Positions 35,852-43,134 of a DNA stretch of 47,397 nucleotides are shown one piece after another. The DNA comes from an uncultured Gemmatimonadota bacterium (lineage in GTDB: Bacteria > Gemmatimonadota > Gemmatimonadetes > Gemmatimonadales > Gemmatimonadaceae). The stretch covers positions 1 to 47,397 of the forward strand of contig CADEDA010000004.1 in NCBI GenBank assembly GCA_902825965.1, given 5' to 3'. Position 1 is the stretch's first letter; each line of letters starts with the position of its first letter. The position numbers were made by a program, and so were the translations under genes. The notes beneath the pieces were generated by a model that saw nothing but the letters and a program-made list of their open reading frames with translations, did no database searches and was not told the origin of the DNA.

Positions 35852-37243
35852 CAGATTCCCAACGACCCGTACGGTGACTGCCCGGGGTGCTTCATCCTCG
35901 ACTCGATCATCCATACAACGGTCGATACCCTGAACTACAAGGCGTACAGCTACGACCTTGTGCACAATCGCACCGACGGGGGTGCCACGGTAACGACGGG
36001 AAATCGGATGACGGGAATGGACGGTTGGACCATTACCTATGACGACGCGGGATTCATCCGCAAGCGCAAGAAGGGTGCGGACTCGTTGGCGTACACCTGG
36101 AACGCGCTAGGGCAGCTCACGAAGGTAGTGGCGCCAGGATACACCGTGACCTACGGTTACGACGCCTTCGGCAATCGGGTGCGCAAGTCCGTAAACGGCG
36201 ACTCAACGCACTACATCGTCGAAGACGGAGCGGTGTTGGTGGAGCTGAGCGACTCCTGGCAGCCAGTCGCGAAGTACACGTACTACCCGGGCGTCGACCA
36301 ACCACACTCGATGGTGCGGGATGGTAAACGGTACTACTTCCTGCAGGACGCGCAGGGGAACGTGACGGGGGTCGCGGATTCGGGTGGGGTGCTGAAGAAC
36401 ACGTACCACTACTCCCCGTACGGAGAAGCGCTTTCTGGGACTAGCGAAACCGTGGCGAATCCGTACAGGTTCAAGGGGCGGGAGTGGGATGCGGAGGCGC
36501 GGCTCTACTTCATGCGGGCGCGGTACTACGATCCGCAGATCGGGCGGTTCGTTTCCGACGATCCGATTGGGCTCGAAGGGGGCATCAATCCCACGGCGTT
36601 CGTTGGCGGAGAACCAGTCAATCGTGCTGACCCCTCGGGTCTGCTCTGTCAGCTCGCTTGGGACATCCATAGCTGGACCTCAACGGGGGAGGTCTTCTTC
36701 GTAGGCAACTTCCGCTTCGAAGGAAGCTGTGGGCACCTGTTCGCTGAAGGAGGAGCGCCCGGCTACTCGCTTGGATCCCGATTCGGCGGTTGGTGGCACG
36801 GACTTCTTGAGGAGGAGAAGCGTGCGGCGAGTGTGGCAAGCGTGGAGCAATCGTCGGAAGGGCAGGCTTCCGCGGCCAGACAGCCTACCCGTATGCAATG
36901 CAGAGAGGCAGGGATGGCTGCCTTTCGCGGCCTATGGGTGGCACACGCTCTGGGAGGCACCGGCGTGGCTGGCGCAGGCAAGGGGGCCAGCTACTTCTCT
37001 GAAGCCATCAAGGAGCGCGCGGCTGGAAGTCTGCGCAAGGCCCGGACACTCCTTCGCGAGCCAGGTCAGTACGTATCATTCAAGGATCTCGCAAGGACGA
37101 CTCAGACGATGTCCCGCGCTGCGTCATGGGCTAGAGCGGGAATCGCCACAGCGAGAGCAGGTGTCGTTGTTGGGGGATTTGCCATAGGGTTCGCGATCGG
37201 AGTCGACGCGATGTGCATGTACGATGTCAACTACTACTCTTAG
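35852..37243 (+). pseudogene. Displaced RHS C-terminal fragment with a different tail
   Basis: The reading frame begins at the right end of the IS with QIPNDPYGDCPGCFILDS and has no start codon or ribosome binding site of its own. Its first 265 residues are closely similar to the C-terminal part of the RHS protein at 29191, including GREWDAEARLYFMRARYYDPQIGRFVSDDPIGLEGGINPTAFVGGEPVNRADPSGL. Beyond that, the tail of about 195 residues is unrelated to the tail of the intact gene and ends in Ala/Gly-rich hydrophobic helices (ARAGVVVGGFAIGFAIGVDAM). This is the classic orphan RHS-CT arrangement, a silent store that can swap tails by recombination. The IS removed or replaced its 5' part. Confidence 0.85.
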
Positions 37244-37559
37244 TCTTGCCTCAGCGTACGCAGTGGATTTCTCGCATGGAGGGATTGTGCAGCTCTTCGT
37301 GACTCGAACCAAGCTGAGTCGAAAGGTGCGAGTCGTGGCTGGTGGCCTAGCCATCCTCAGCGGGTGGGCTGCGCAGAATGGGCCTCTGGACGGCTCGAGG
37401 CTGGCACTACTTCTCAACTGGGGCCAAGTGGTGGTTGCATTGGTCCTTGGACTAACGGCGATCGGGTGGCGTCTCCACACATCGTGGGAAGGGAAGGGTC
37501 GGATTCCCATCGGAACGAAGCACAGGGACGCGAGGAATCGCGAGGATCCCTGGTTCTAA
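37224..37559 (+). CDS. Small membrane protein (candidate immunity for the displaced RHS tail)
   Basis: 111 residues from ATG 37224, overlapping the end of the RHS fragment by 20 bases; starts further in are possible. Two hydrophobic segments (VRVVAGGLAILSGWAA and ALLLNWGQVVVALVLGLTAIGW) are followed by a basic tail (KGRIPIGTKHRDARNRED). No family is recognised. Tight coupling to the orphan tail is the argument for an immunity role. Confidence 0.5.
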   Translation: MSTTTLSLASAYAVDFSHGGIVQLFVTRTKLSRKVRVVAGGLAILSGWAAQNGPLDGSRLALLLNWGQVVVALVLGLTAIGWRLHTSWEGKGRIPIGTKHRDARNREDPWF

Positions 37560-38299
37560 GTCGCGCCAAGGTTCCCGAGGGCTCCCCCCATTGAGAGGCT
37601 GAAGCTGTGTCCAGGATGGCACGATGTTCAACGGAATCTCGTCGGCGCGCATTTCGGTGGCTCGGCAAGCACGTCAAGGGGCGGCCCTCGCGCTGGGCGC
37701 CGGTGTAGTCGATTGCCGTGAAGGTCGGGCGCTGTTAAGGTCGGGTGCTCGGCCGAAGCGCTGCCGGACTGGCGGGCTAAGGCTGAGGCCCCCCGCCGAT
37801 CCTTCCAGTTGATGATCACCTTCCATACCCCTCCGGCCGTCATCGAGATGATCAGAAGTCTAGACCGAGAAGTCGCGATTGACGACCGAGCAGCTGAGGG
37901 CGATTCTGCAGGAGCCTGCGGCGCGGAAGCGGCACCACAATGTCTGTCGCCAGACCTGTGACCCGGTGACCCGGTTCGAGTTCACCAAGGCCTTCATGAC
38001 ACCACCCGCTCGGCGGTTGGGGGGCCTGCACGCCGGTTTGCACGATGCTACGTGTAGCTGAACTGCTGGGCACGGCCGTCATCCTCTGCTGCACCGTAGG
38101 CGTGTTCTGGTCCAGAGACCGAATCACATCTCGACATCGTGGTTTGAGAATCGATCAGAGTGATGCCCCTGCTTTCCCGGTCAGCTGACGATCGAGACGT
38201 GAAGCGCGTTGTGGGCCTTGTGGTCCTCGGCCCTACTGTTGGAGCAGCTGTGACGTTCTCCTGAGTCGTCGGTCGACGGCAATCGCCTCCCCTGAACAC
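37560..38299. other. Decayed intergenic DNA, no intact gene
   Basis: About 740 bases with no supported gene. An IS3 remnant is at 37853-38030 (separate entry). The rest has short open frames without ribosome binding sites or motifs and base composition lower in GC than neighbours. It is probably debris of past insertions beside the RHS cassette. Confidence 0.55.
37853..38030 (+). pseudogene. Internally deleted IS3-family remnant
   Basis: A frame reading TTEQLRAILQEPAARKRHHNVCRQT resembles the OrfA start (STEQIIAILQEHAAG...HNVSRQT) of the element at 34635. It is followed directly by DPVTRFEFTKAFMTPPARRL, like the OrfB end (LTPFEFAQTFTTPPAQ). The middle of the element is missing, so this is a deletion relic in the opposite orientation. 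Confidence 0.7.
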
Positions 38300-38333
38300 C
38301 AACGGCCAGCGGGGCATTCCCCGCTGGCCGTTG
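38300..38333. terminator. Strong inverted-repeat terminator
   Basis: CAACGGCCAGCGGGG (38300-38314) pairs perfectly with CCCCGCTGGCCGTTG (38319-38333) around loop CATT. The plus strand continues TCTTTCC and the minus strand GGTGTT, so it may work in both directions. It lies 22 bases after the end of the minus-strand holin-like gene, and would end that operon. Confidence 0.8.
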
Positions 38334-38354
38334 TCTTTCCGGTGCACCTGCCCA

Positions 38355-38591
38355 CTACTTCCGCCGCGCCACCTCCGGCGGCTCACTCATCGCTGCCAGG
38401 ATCGCACCGCAGGCGGTGATCACAGGTGGGAGCGTGGCCGCGAGCTGCGGGACCGCCTCGCTGAGTGCGGCCAGCACGTGGTTCGCGGGGGCGACCGCGG
38501 CGAGTGCGCCGACGATCGCCATGGCCGCGCCGAGGAGCGCGTACGCGCCCTTCGGTCGTTCCGATGACATCCTGCCCTTCGTGTCCGGCAT
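38355..38591 (-). CDS. Small holin-like membrane protein
   Basis: 78 residues from ATG 38591 with GGAG five bases upstream (the preceding ATG 38594 is the alternative). A short polar start (MPDTKGRMSSERPKG) leads to two hydrophobic helices (AYALLGAAMAIVGALAAVAP and LPPVITACGAILAAM) and a charged tail (SEPPEVARRK). This is the size and layout of holins but also of many small membrane proteins; no lysin is nearby. It follows the 240-residue hypothetical gene on the same strand and ends before a strong terminator. Confidence 0.6.
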   Translation of the reverse strand: MPDTKGRMSSERPKGAYALLGAAMAIVGALAAVAPANHVLAALSEAVPQLAATLPPVITACGAILAAMSEPPEVARRK

Positions 38592-38712
38592 CATTGCTCC
38601 GTGGTTGAGGGATGGCCCTGCCGAGTCACTGCGTTCGTCCTCGAGCTGGATGGCGTGCACTCCGCCACCCCGCTTCAACTGTCCTCCTGCTCGGTGATCG
38701 GTGGGGTGGGTG

Positions 38713-39435
38713 CTACGCAGCCCGCGCGACCTGCACCGCCGGTTCGACCGACGGCACGTCCGGGATCACATCCTCATCGCGCACCCCCACGCCGCCGGGG
38801 AGCAACTGCACGCGCTTGGCCGCGCGCCAGCGGGCGAGCGTCACCTCGTCGCGGAAGAACGAGGCGCGCACGATCGAATCGAGTCGCGCGACCGCGCGCC
38901 GGCCACGGCGCAGCTGCACCTCGAGGCCCTTCGTGGCACCCACCTGCGTGCCGATGTGCGCGGCGCGGCCGCCCAGGGCGCGCTCGAGCTCGTCGCGCGC
39001 GGCGATGAACCGCGCGAGGAAGTCGGCGGGCAGCCCGTTCGCGACGAACTGCGCCTCGTACGGCTGCGCCGCCTCGATCATGCCGTTGCACGCCGAAAGG
39101 ATTCGCGTCGCCCGGCTGCCCGGCTTCGGCATCCTGATGGCGGCCGGCAGCCGCACATCCGAGTCCGGCTCGATCTGCGTACGCCCGATCGTGACCAGCG
39201 GCCGCATGTGGCGCTCGAGGATGCCCTCGATGAGCTCGCGCTGCAGCCGGGTCTCCGCCTGGCTCAGCGCACGGCCGGCGAGCTGCGAGCCGGACAGCTC
39301 GCGCAGGCGCCGCACGACGTCGGCCAGCACCTCGCGCGGACCGGCGTAGGTCAGCGGTCCTTGGACCGGGTGCTGCTCGAGGAACACACCCACGCGCACG
39401 AATGCCTCCAGGTTCTGCTTCTGCTTCGCAACCAT
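38713..39435 (-). CDS. Conserved hypothetical protein, mostly helical
   Basis: 240 residues from ATG 39435, with AGGAGAGG three bases upstream. Largely alpha-helical, Ala/Arg/Leu-rich and soluble, with no signal peptide. Segments such as LEAFVRVGVFLEQHP, LIEGILERHMRPLVTIGRTQI, RFIAARDELERALGGRAAHIGTQVGATKGLEVQLRRGRRAV resemble a family of hypothetical proteins that I recall as multi-copy in Acidobacteriota and Gemmatimonadota genomes. Function unknown. It lies between the heptad-repeat frame and the holin-like gene, all on the minus strand. Confidence 0.7.
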   Translation of the reverse strand: MVAKQKQNLEAFVRVGVFLEQHPVQGPLTYAGPREVLADVVRRLRELSGSQLAGRALSQAETRLQRELIEGILERHMRPLVTIGRTQIEPDSDVRLPAAIRMPKPGSRATRILSACNGMIEAAQPYEAQFVANGLPADFLARFIAARDELERALGGRAAHIGTQVGATKGLEVQLRRGRRAVARLDSIVRASFFRDEVTLARWRAAKRVQLLPGGVGVRDEDVIPDVPSVEPAVQVARAA

Positions 39436-39444
39436 GTGCCTCTC

Positions 39445-39858
39445 CTATTGAATGGGGTGGACGCAATCGCCCCGGGGATCCCGCCCATGTGCGTCCGTCA
39501 CGGGCGGCGCATGCCTTGCCACATCGCGTTTCAGTGAGTCCACGTCGCCTTGTGGCCATGCCACGTCGTCTTCCTGTCCGTCCACGTCACCTCGCGGCGA
39601 TGCCGGGTCGACTTCCTATTCGTCCACGTCATCTAGCAGCGATGCCAGGTCGCCTTCTTGCTCGTCGAGGTCATCTCGCCGGACAAACACGTCGCCTTGC
39701 TGTCCATCCACGTCGCGTCGCTGTCCATTCACGTCGCCTTCCTGTTCGTCCGCGTCGTCTCGCCGCGATGCCAAGTCGGTTGGCTGCGACGCCACGTCAT
39801 CTCGCCGCGATTCCACATCGGCTGGCCACGATGCCAGGTCGCCTTGCCGTCGGTTCAT
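39445..39858 (-). pseudogene. Heptad-repeat protein interrupted by an amber codon
   Basis: From ATG 39858 the minus frame encodes heptads such as RRDDVAS, EGDVNGQ, RRDVDGQ, QGDVFVR and RDDLDEQ. A TAG at 39616-39618 stops it after DDVDE, but the same frame goes on with the same pattern (EVDPASP RGDVDGQ EDDVAWP QGDVDSL) and ends at TAG 39445-39447, whose AG begins the ribosome binding site of the next gene. TAG here is one base from CAG (Gln), which the repeat predicts. So this looks like one 137-codon gene with a nonsense change, or an amber readthrough. Repeats with Asp-Val at fixed positions suggest a coiled or rod-like region. Function unknown. Confidence 0.65.
39541..39850. repeat. Degenerate 21-bp tandem repeats (about 15 units)
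   Basis: Units such as CGTCGCCTTGCTGTCCATCCA / CGTCGCCTTCCTGTTCGTCCG recur at 21-base spacing. The spacing is seven codons, matching the heptads of the minus-strand frame. Units vary at many positions but keep GACGTCC-like cores, so the array is old or under coding selection. No CRISPR-like constant repeats with unique spacers are present. Confidence 0.75.
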
Positions 39859-39994
39859 TCGATGTTTCGGTCCGCACACGTCGTCCGGCGGTCCCACCAC
39901 GCGACTAGCGGCACGTTCGTCCTGCTTGGCCGCCCGCGGCTTGGTGGTCGATGGGCGGAAGCGCACGCCGCTATCGACTTCACCCCTCCTACTC

Positions 39995-40093
39995 GTACAA
40001 CTGTCGAGACCCCCCAATCGGATGAATGCCCGAATGGCCGATTCAATCGGCCAAACAGGCATTCATCCGAATTGCCCTTCTCGACAGTTATAC
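39995..40093. promoter_or_regulatory. 99-bp nested palindrome upstream of the sigma factor gene
   Basis: Three nested dyads share one centre near 40044. The outer arms AACTGTCGAGA (39999-40009) and TCTCGACAGTT (40079-40089) extend outward by GTA/TAC with one mismatch. The middle arms are TCGGATGAATGCC (40018-40030) and GGCATTCATCCGA (40058-40070). The inner pair is GGCCGATT-C-AATCGGCC (40036-40052). The structure lies in the divergent region between the heptad-repeat gene and the sigma factor gene. It could be a cruciform, an operator or a miniature mobile element. Confidence 0.8.
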
Positions 40094-40176
40094 CAGTAGA
40101 GGCACAGCTTCCTGCGGTTTCCCCCGGTTTCCCTCGGCTTCCCGTCACGCTTAGCGGACTTCAACCCACTACCCTG

Positions 40177-40842
40177 ATGCGACTGGCACGCGACAGGTCC
40201 CATTCTCCGCACGGCGTTGGCCTCACCGTGGCCGCGACGCCGGCGACTCCGCTGATGCCGCGGGACGTTTCCGACCTCAATGAGGACGAACGATCGTTCT
40301 GCGAGGTCTTCTATCGACTCGATTCGCGCTTGCTCAAGGTGGCCGAGCGCTACGTTGATCCCCAGACGGCCCAGGATGCACGATCCGAAGTGCTGCTCAG
40401 GTTCTGGCGTCGGTGGCCACAGCTCAGCGAGGAGCAGCGCGCCGACCGATACATCGTGCAGGCCGTGAAACACGCGGCGCTCGATGCACTCAAGGCACGG
40501 GGCGCGTGGACCTCACTCGACGAAGCGGAAGAAGAAGTGGAGCGGAAGGCTGCCGAGGACTACGACGCGGCGGCGAGCGCAGCGTCGCTGCAGGATCTTC
40601 TCGACCACACACTCGCGGCGATGCCGCCGCGTCGCCGCGCGGTGCTCGAGCTCCTCAACGAGGAGCGCGTCACCTACCAGCAAGCCGCCAAGGCACTCGG
40701 CATCAGCTTCGGCACCATCAAGACCCACTACCGCCTGGCGCTGGCGCAGTTGCGCGGCGCGTACGCCAAGGCCGGGTATCTCGTGGAGGACGCGCCGCGC
40801 GCCTTGCTCGCCGCTCCGACCGAAGGAACCGGCCGTGACTGA
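40177..40842 (+). CDS. Sigma-70 family (ECF-like) RNA polymerase sigma factor
   Basis: 221 residues from ATG 40177; ATG 40255 (195 residues, MPRDVSDLNEDE) is equally possible, and neither has a clear ribosome binding site. Region 2 is seen in VDPQTAQDARSEVLLRFWRRWPQL and YIVQAVKHAALDALKARG. Region 4 is MPPRRRAVLELLNEERVTYQQAAKALGISFGTIKTHYRLALAQLRGAY, a clear helix-turn-helix. The order sigma factor then FecR-like membrane protein with an 8-base overlap fits a sigma/anti-sigma pair. A large nested palindrome lies 84 bases upstream. Target genes are not evident. Confidence 0.85.
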   Translation: MRLARDRSHSPHGVGLTVAATPATPLMPRDVSDLNEDERSFCEVFYRLDSRLLKVAERYVDPQTAQDARSEVLLRFWRRWPQLSEEQRADRYIVQAVKHAALDALKARGAWTSLDEAEEEVERKAAEDYDAAASAASLQDLLDHTLAAMPPRRRAVLELLNEERVTYQQAAKALGISFGTIKTHYRLALAQLRGAYAKAGYLVEDAPRALLAAPTEGTGRD

Positions 40843-41782
40843 CCACACCCGATCCGTGCGCGACACGGAGGATGCGATGGACGAGATGGACGAGATGAAC
40901 GAGACGGGAGAAATGGACGATCTCGAGCTGATCACGATGGCCGTGAACGGCCATCTCTCCCCCGAGCGCCTCGCGGAAGTCAGTCAGCGGCTCAAGACCG
41001 ACGCGGCGTTCCGCGATCTGGCGGCGCCGGTGCTGCTGACGTGGAGCGTGCCGCCGCGCCTCGAGCCCGAGCCGCGGTCGATCGAGGAACTCGAGCGCGA
41101 CTGGGACGCCTTCGCGAAGAAGGCCGGCATCGGGCGGTATCGTCTGGTGAAGAGCGAGCCGTCCGGACCCGCAGGCCCAGCGGACGACCGCACCCACACC
41201 GGCCGCCGAGGCGGCGTGCGTCGCCGAGGCTGGTGGCTCGCGGGGCTGCTCCTCGTGGTCGCGGGCACCGCGGCGACGATCGCGTACAATGCGTCGCGCC
41301 GCGTCGCAGGAGATCCTGCGGCAGCGGCACTTGACTCCATGTCCGCGCCGGTGGCCTACCAGGCGGGGTGGATGCCGCTGATGGATGGGATCGAGGTGCA
41401 GCTCGATCCCGGCTCGTCGCTCCGACGTGCCCACCAGCGGATGCGTGGCATGCGGCACGTGCTGCTCCAGGGCACGGCGCGATTCCGGATCCCGGACGTC
41501 GACACGGCAGAGACCCCCCATCGCACGCAGTCGCTCGTCGTGGAGACCCCGGTGGGGTTCGTGACGGCCAGCAACGCCGAACTCACCGTCAGCACGCGCG
41601 GCGACACGACCGACGTGCAGGTGCACCTCCTGCCGCTGGGCGGCCGGCAAGGAGCGGACGCCGTAACGCTCTCGGAGGTGGTCGAGATGACCCGCATGGG
41701 CCAGCTGCTGTTCATGGCGGAGCAAGGCCGCATGCGACTCGTCCGCGGTCGTGATCCCGAACGCCTTCCTCCTTCACGCTGA
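40835..41782 (+). CDS. FecR-like anti-sigma factor / membrane regulator
   Basis: 315 residues from GTG 40835, overlapping the sigma gene. An acidic Met-rich N-terminus (DAMDEMDEMNETGEMDDLE) is followed by a zinc-less anti-sigma-like helical part (LELITMAVNGHLSPERLAEVSQRL). One membrane helix comes at WWLAGLLLVVAGTAATIAYNA. A periplasmic FecR-type domain follows (GSSLRRAHQRM...VLLQGTARFRIPDVD...VVETPVGFVTASNAELTVSTRGDTTDVQVHLL). The expected job is to hold the sigma factor and release it on an outside signal. No TonB receptor gene is nearby, so the signal is unknown. Confidence 0.82.
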   Translation: MTDHTRSVRDTEDAMDEMDEMNETGEMDDLELITMAVNGHLSPERLAEVSQRLKTDAAFRDLAAPVLLTWSVPPRLEPEPRSIEELERDWDAFAKKAGIGRYRLVKSEPSGPAGPADDRTHTGRRGGVRRRGWWLAGLLLVVAGTAATIAYNASRRVAGDPAAAALDSMSAPVAYQAGWMPLMDGIEVQLDPGSSLRRAHQRMRGMRHVLLQGTARFRIPDVDTAETPHRTQSLVVETPVGFVTASNAELTVSTRGDTTDVQVHLLPLGGRQGADAVTLSEVVEMTRMGQLLFMAEQGRMRLVRGRDPERLPPSR

Positions 41783-41857
41783 CCAGGGGTTCCTGTGCAT
41801 CCGTTCCGTTCACGCTTGGTTCCGCTCAGTCCGGCGCTCGGAGCAGTGGCGTAGCTT

Positions 41858-41905
41858 GATTTGCTCACTGTATTGAGTAAAATTACTCAGTACAGTGAGC
41901 AAATC
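41858..41905. promoter_or_regulatory. 48-bp palindrome spanning the start codon of the DUF4143 ATPase gene
   Basis: GATTTGCTCACTGTA (41858-41872) pairs exactly with TACAGTGAGCAAATC (41891-41905). The inner TGAGTAA/TTACTCA pair closes on AA, with only one mismatch over the whole length. The gene's GTG (41895-41897) lies in the right arm. AT-rich compared with surroundings. It may be an operator, a translation-blocking hairpin or the site through which the gene spread. Confidence 0.85.
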
Positions 41906-43103
41906 GCCAATCTCGTTCGCGCGCCCCGAAGCCGCCGAGCTTGCCGACCGCCTCCGCCAGCGCCGACGGTTCATCCAAGTCGTCGCCGGCCCCAGGCAGG
42001 TCGGCAAGTCCACGCTCGTCCAGCAGGCGACGGATCGGCTCGCTGTCCCGATCACCTCCGCCAGCGCCGACGAGCCGACGCTGCGCGGCGCGGAGTGGAT
42101 TGCCCAGCAATGGGACGCCGCCCGTCTCAGCATCCGGGACACATCGGGCGCGATCCTCGTGCTGGACGAGATCCAGAAGATCCCCGTCTGGTCCGAGACC
42201 GTGAAGCGCCTCTGGGACGAGGACACGCGTGCCAAGCGCCCGCTCAAGGTCGTCCTCCTCGGCTCCGCACCGTTGCTCATCGCCCAGGGCCTGACCGAGA
42301 GCCTTGCCGGACGCTTCGAGACCATCACGTTGACGCACTGGTCGTTCCCGGAGATGCGTGCGGCCTTCGGCTGGTCACTCGAGACGTACGTCTTCCACGG
42401 CGGCTATCCTGGTGCAGCCCCGCTCACCGGCGAGCCGCAGCGCTGGTCGCGATATGTCCTCGACAGTCTCATCGAGACCTCGATCTCGCGCGATGTCCTG
42501 CTGCTGACGCGGGTCGACAAGCCCGCGCTGCTCCGGCGGCTCTTCGAACTGGGGTGCCGCTATTCGGGTCAGGTGCTCTCCTACACCAAGATGCTGGGCC
42601 AGCTGCAGGACGCCGGGAACACGACGACCCTTGCGCACTACCTCCAACTACTCGAGGGCGCCGGTATGCTGCGTGGCCTGCCCAAGTTCACCGGCGACGT
42701 CGCCCGGAGCCGGGGATCGAGCCCGAAGCTCCAGGTCCTGAACACCGGCCTTATGACCGCTCAGAGCGGGTTGACCCTCGCCGAGGCACGGGCGGACCGG
42801 GAATACTGGGGGCGCCTTGTCGAGTCGGCGGTTGGCGCACACCTCGCCAATGCGGCGATGCGCGGCGAATGCTCGCTCTACTATTGGCGCGATGGCAATG
42901 ACGAGGTGGACTTCGTGGCGAAGACCGGGCGTCGTGTCGCCGCGATCGAAGTGAAGAGTGGTCGAACGCCGGCGGCGCACGCAGGGACGGCTGCGTTCGC
43001 AGCGACGTACCGCCCGCAGCGCACGCTGCTCGTCGGCGGTGACGGACTGACGCTGAAGGAGTTCCTGTCGAGACCAGCCAGCCACTGGATGCGTGCGCTC
43101 TGA
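41895..43103 (+). CDS. AAA ATPase with DUF4143 domain
   Basis: 402 residues from GTG 41895. The N-terminal AAA_14 domain has Walker A VAGPRQVGKSTL and Walker B AILVLDEIQKIP, with sensor-like VVLLGSAPLLI. Residues from about 195 form DUF4143 (SRYVLDSLIETSISRDVLLL, GQVLSYTKMLGQL), ending in the nuclease-like EVDFVAKTGRRVAAIEVKSG. The family is widespread, often strain-variable, and of uncertain role. A restriction-like nuclease motif is suggested by E-x(n)-D-F...E-V-K. It stands alone, and its start is covered by a palindrome. Confidence 0.88.
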   Translation: MSKSPISFARPEAAELADRLRQRRRFIQVVAGPRQVGKSTLVQQATDRLAVPITSASADEPTLRGAEWIAQQWDAARLSIRDTSGAILVLDEIQKIPVWSETVKRLWDEDTRAKRPLKVVLLGSAPLLIAQGLTESLAGRFETITLTHWSFPEMRAAFGWSLETYVFHGGYPGAAPLTGEPQRWSRYVLDSLIETSISRDVLLLTRVDKPALLRRLFELGCRYSGQVLSYTKMLGQLQDAGNTTTLAHYLQLLEGAGMLRGLPKFTGDVARSRGSSPKLQVLNTGLMTAQSGLTLAEARADREYWGRLVESAVGAHLANAAMRGECSLYYWRDGNDEVDFVAKTGRRVAAIEVKSGRTPAAHAGTAAFAATYRPQRTLLVGGDGLTLKEFLSRPASHWMRAL

Positions 43104-43134
43104 CTCCACCGACCCACGGGCCGCCTCTTGCTGC

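Noticed and set aside
38355-39435. Prophage
   Set aside because: Only a holin-like protein and an unknown protein are present; no capsid, tail, terminase, integrase or lysin gene.
39541-39850. CRISPR array
   Set aside because: Units are contiguous 21-bp degenerate repeats without unique spacers, no cas gene is near, and the period equals seven codons.
39402-39908. Plus-strand open frame through the 21-bp repeats (MPRRLPVRPRHLAAM-like repeats)
   Set aside because: The minus frame fits better. Its stop abuts the next ribosome binding site and the heptads keep a fixed Asp-Val pattern, while the plus frame is only Arg/Leu/Pro-rich.
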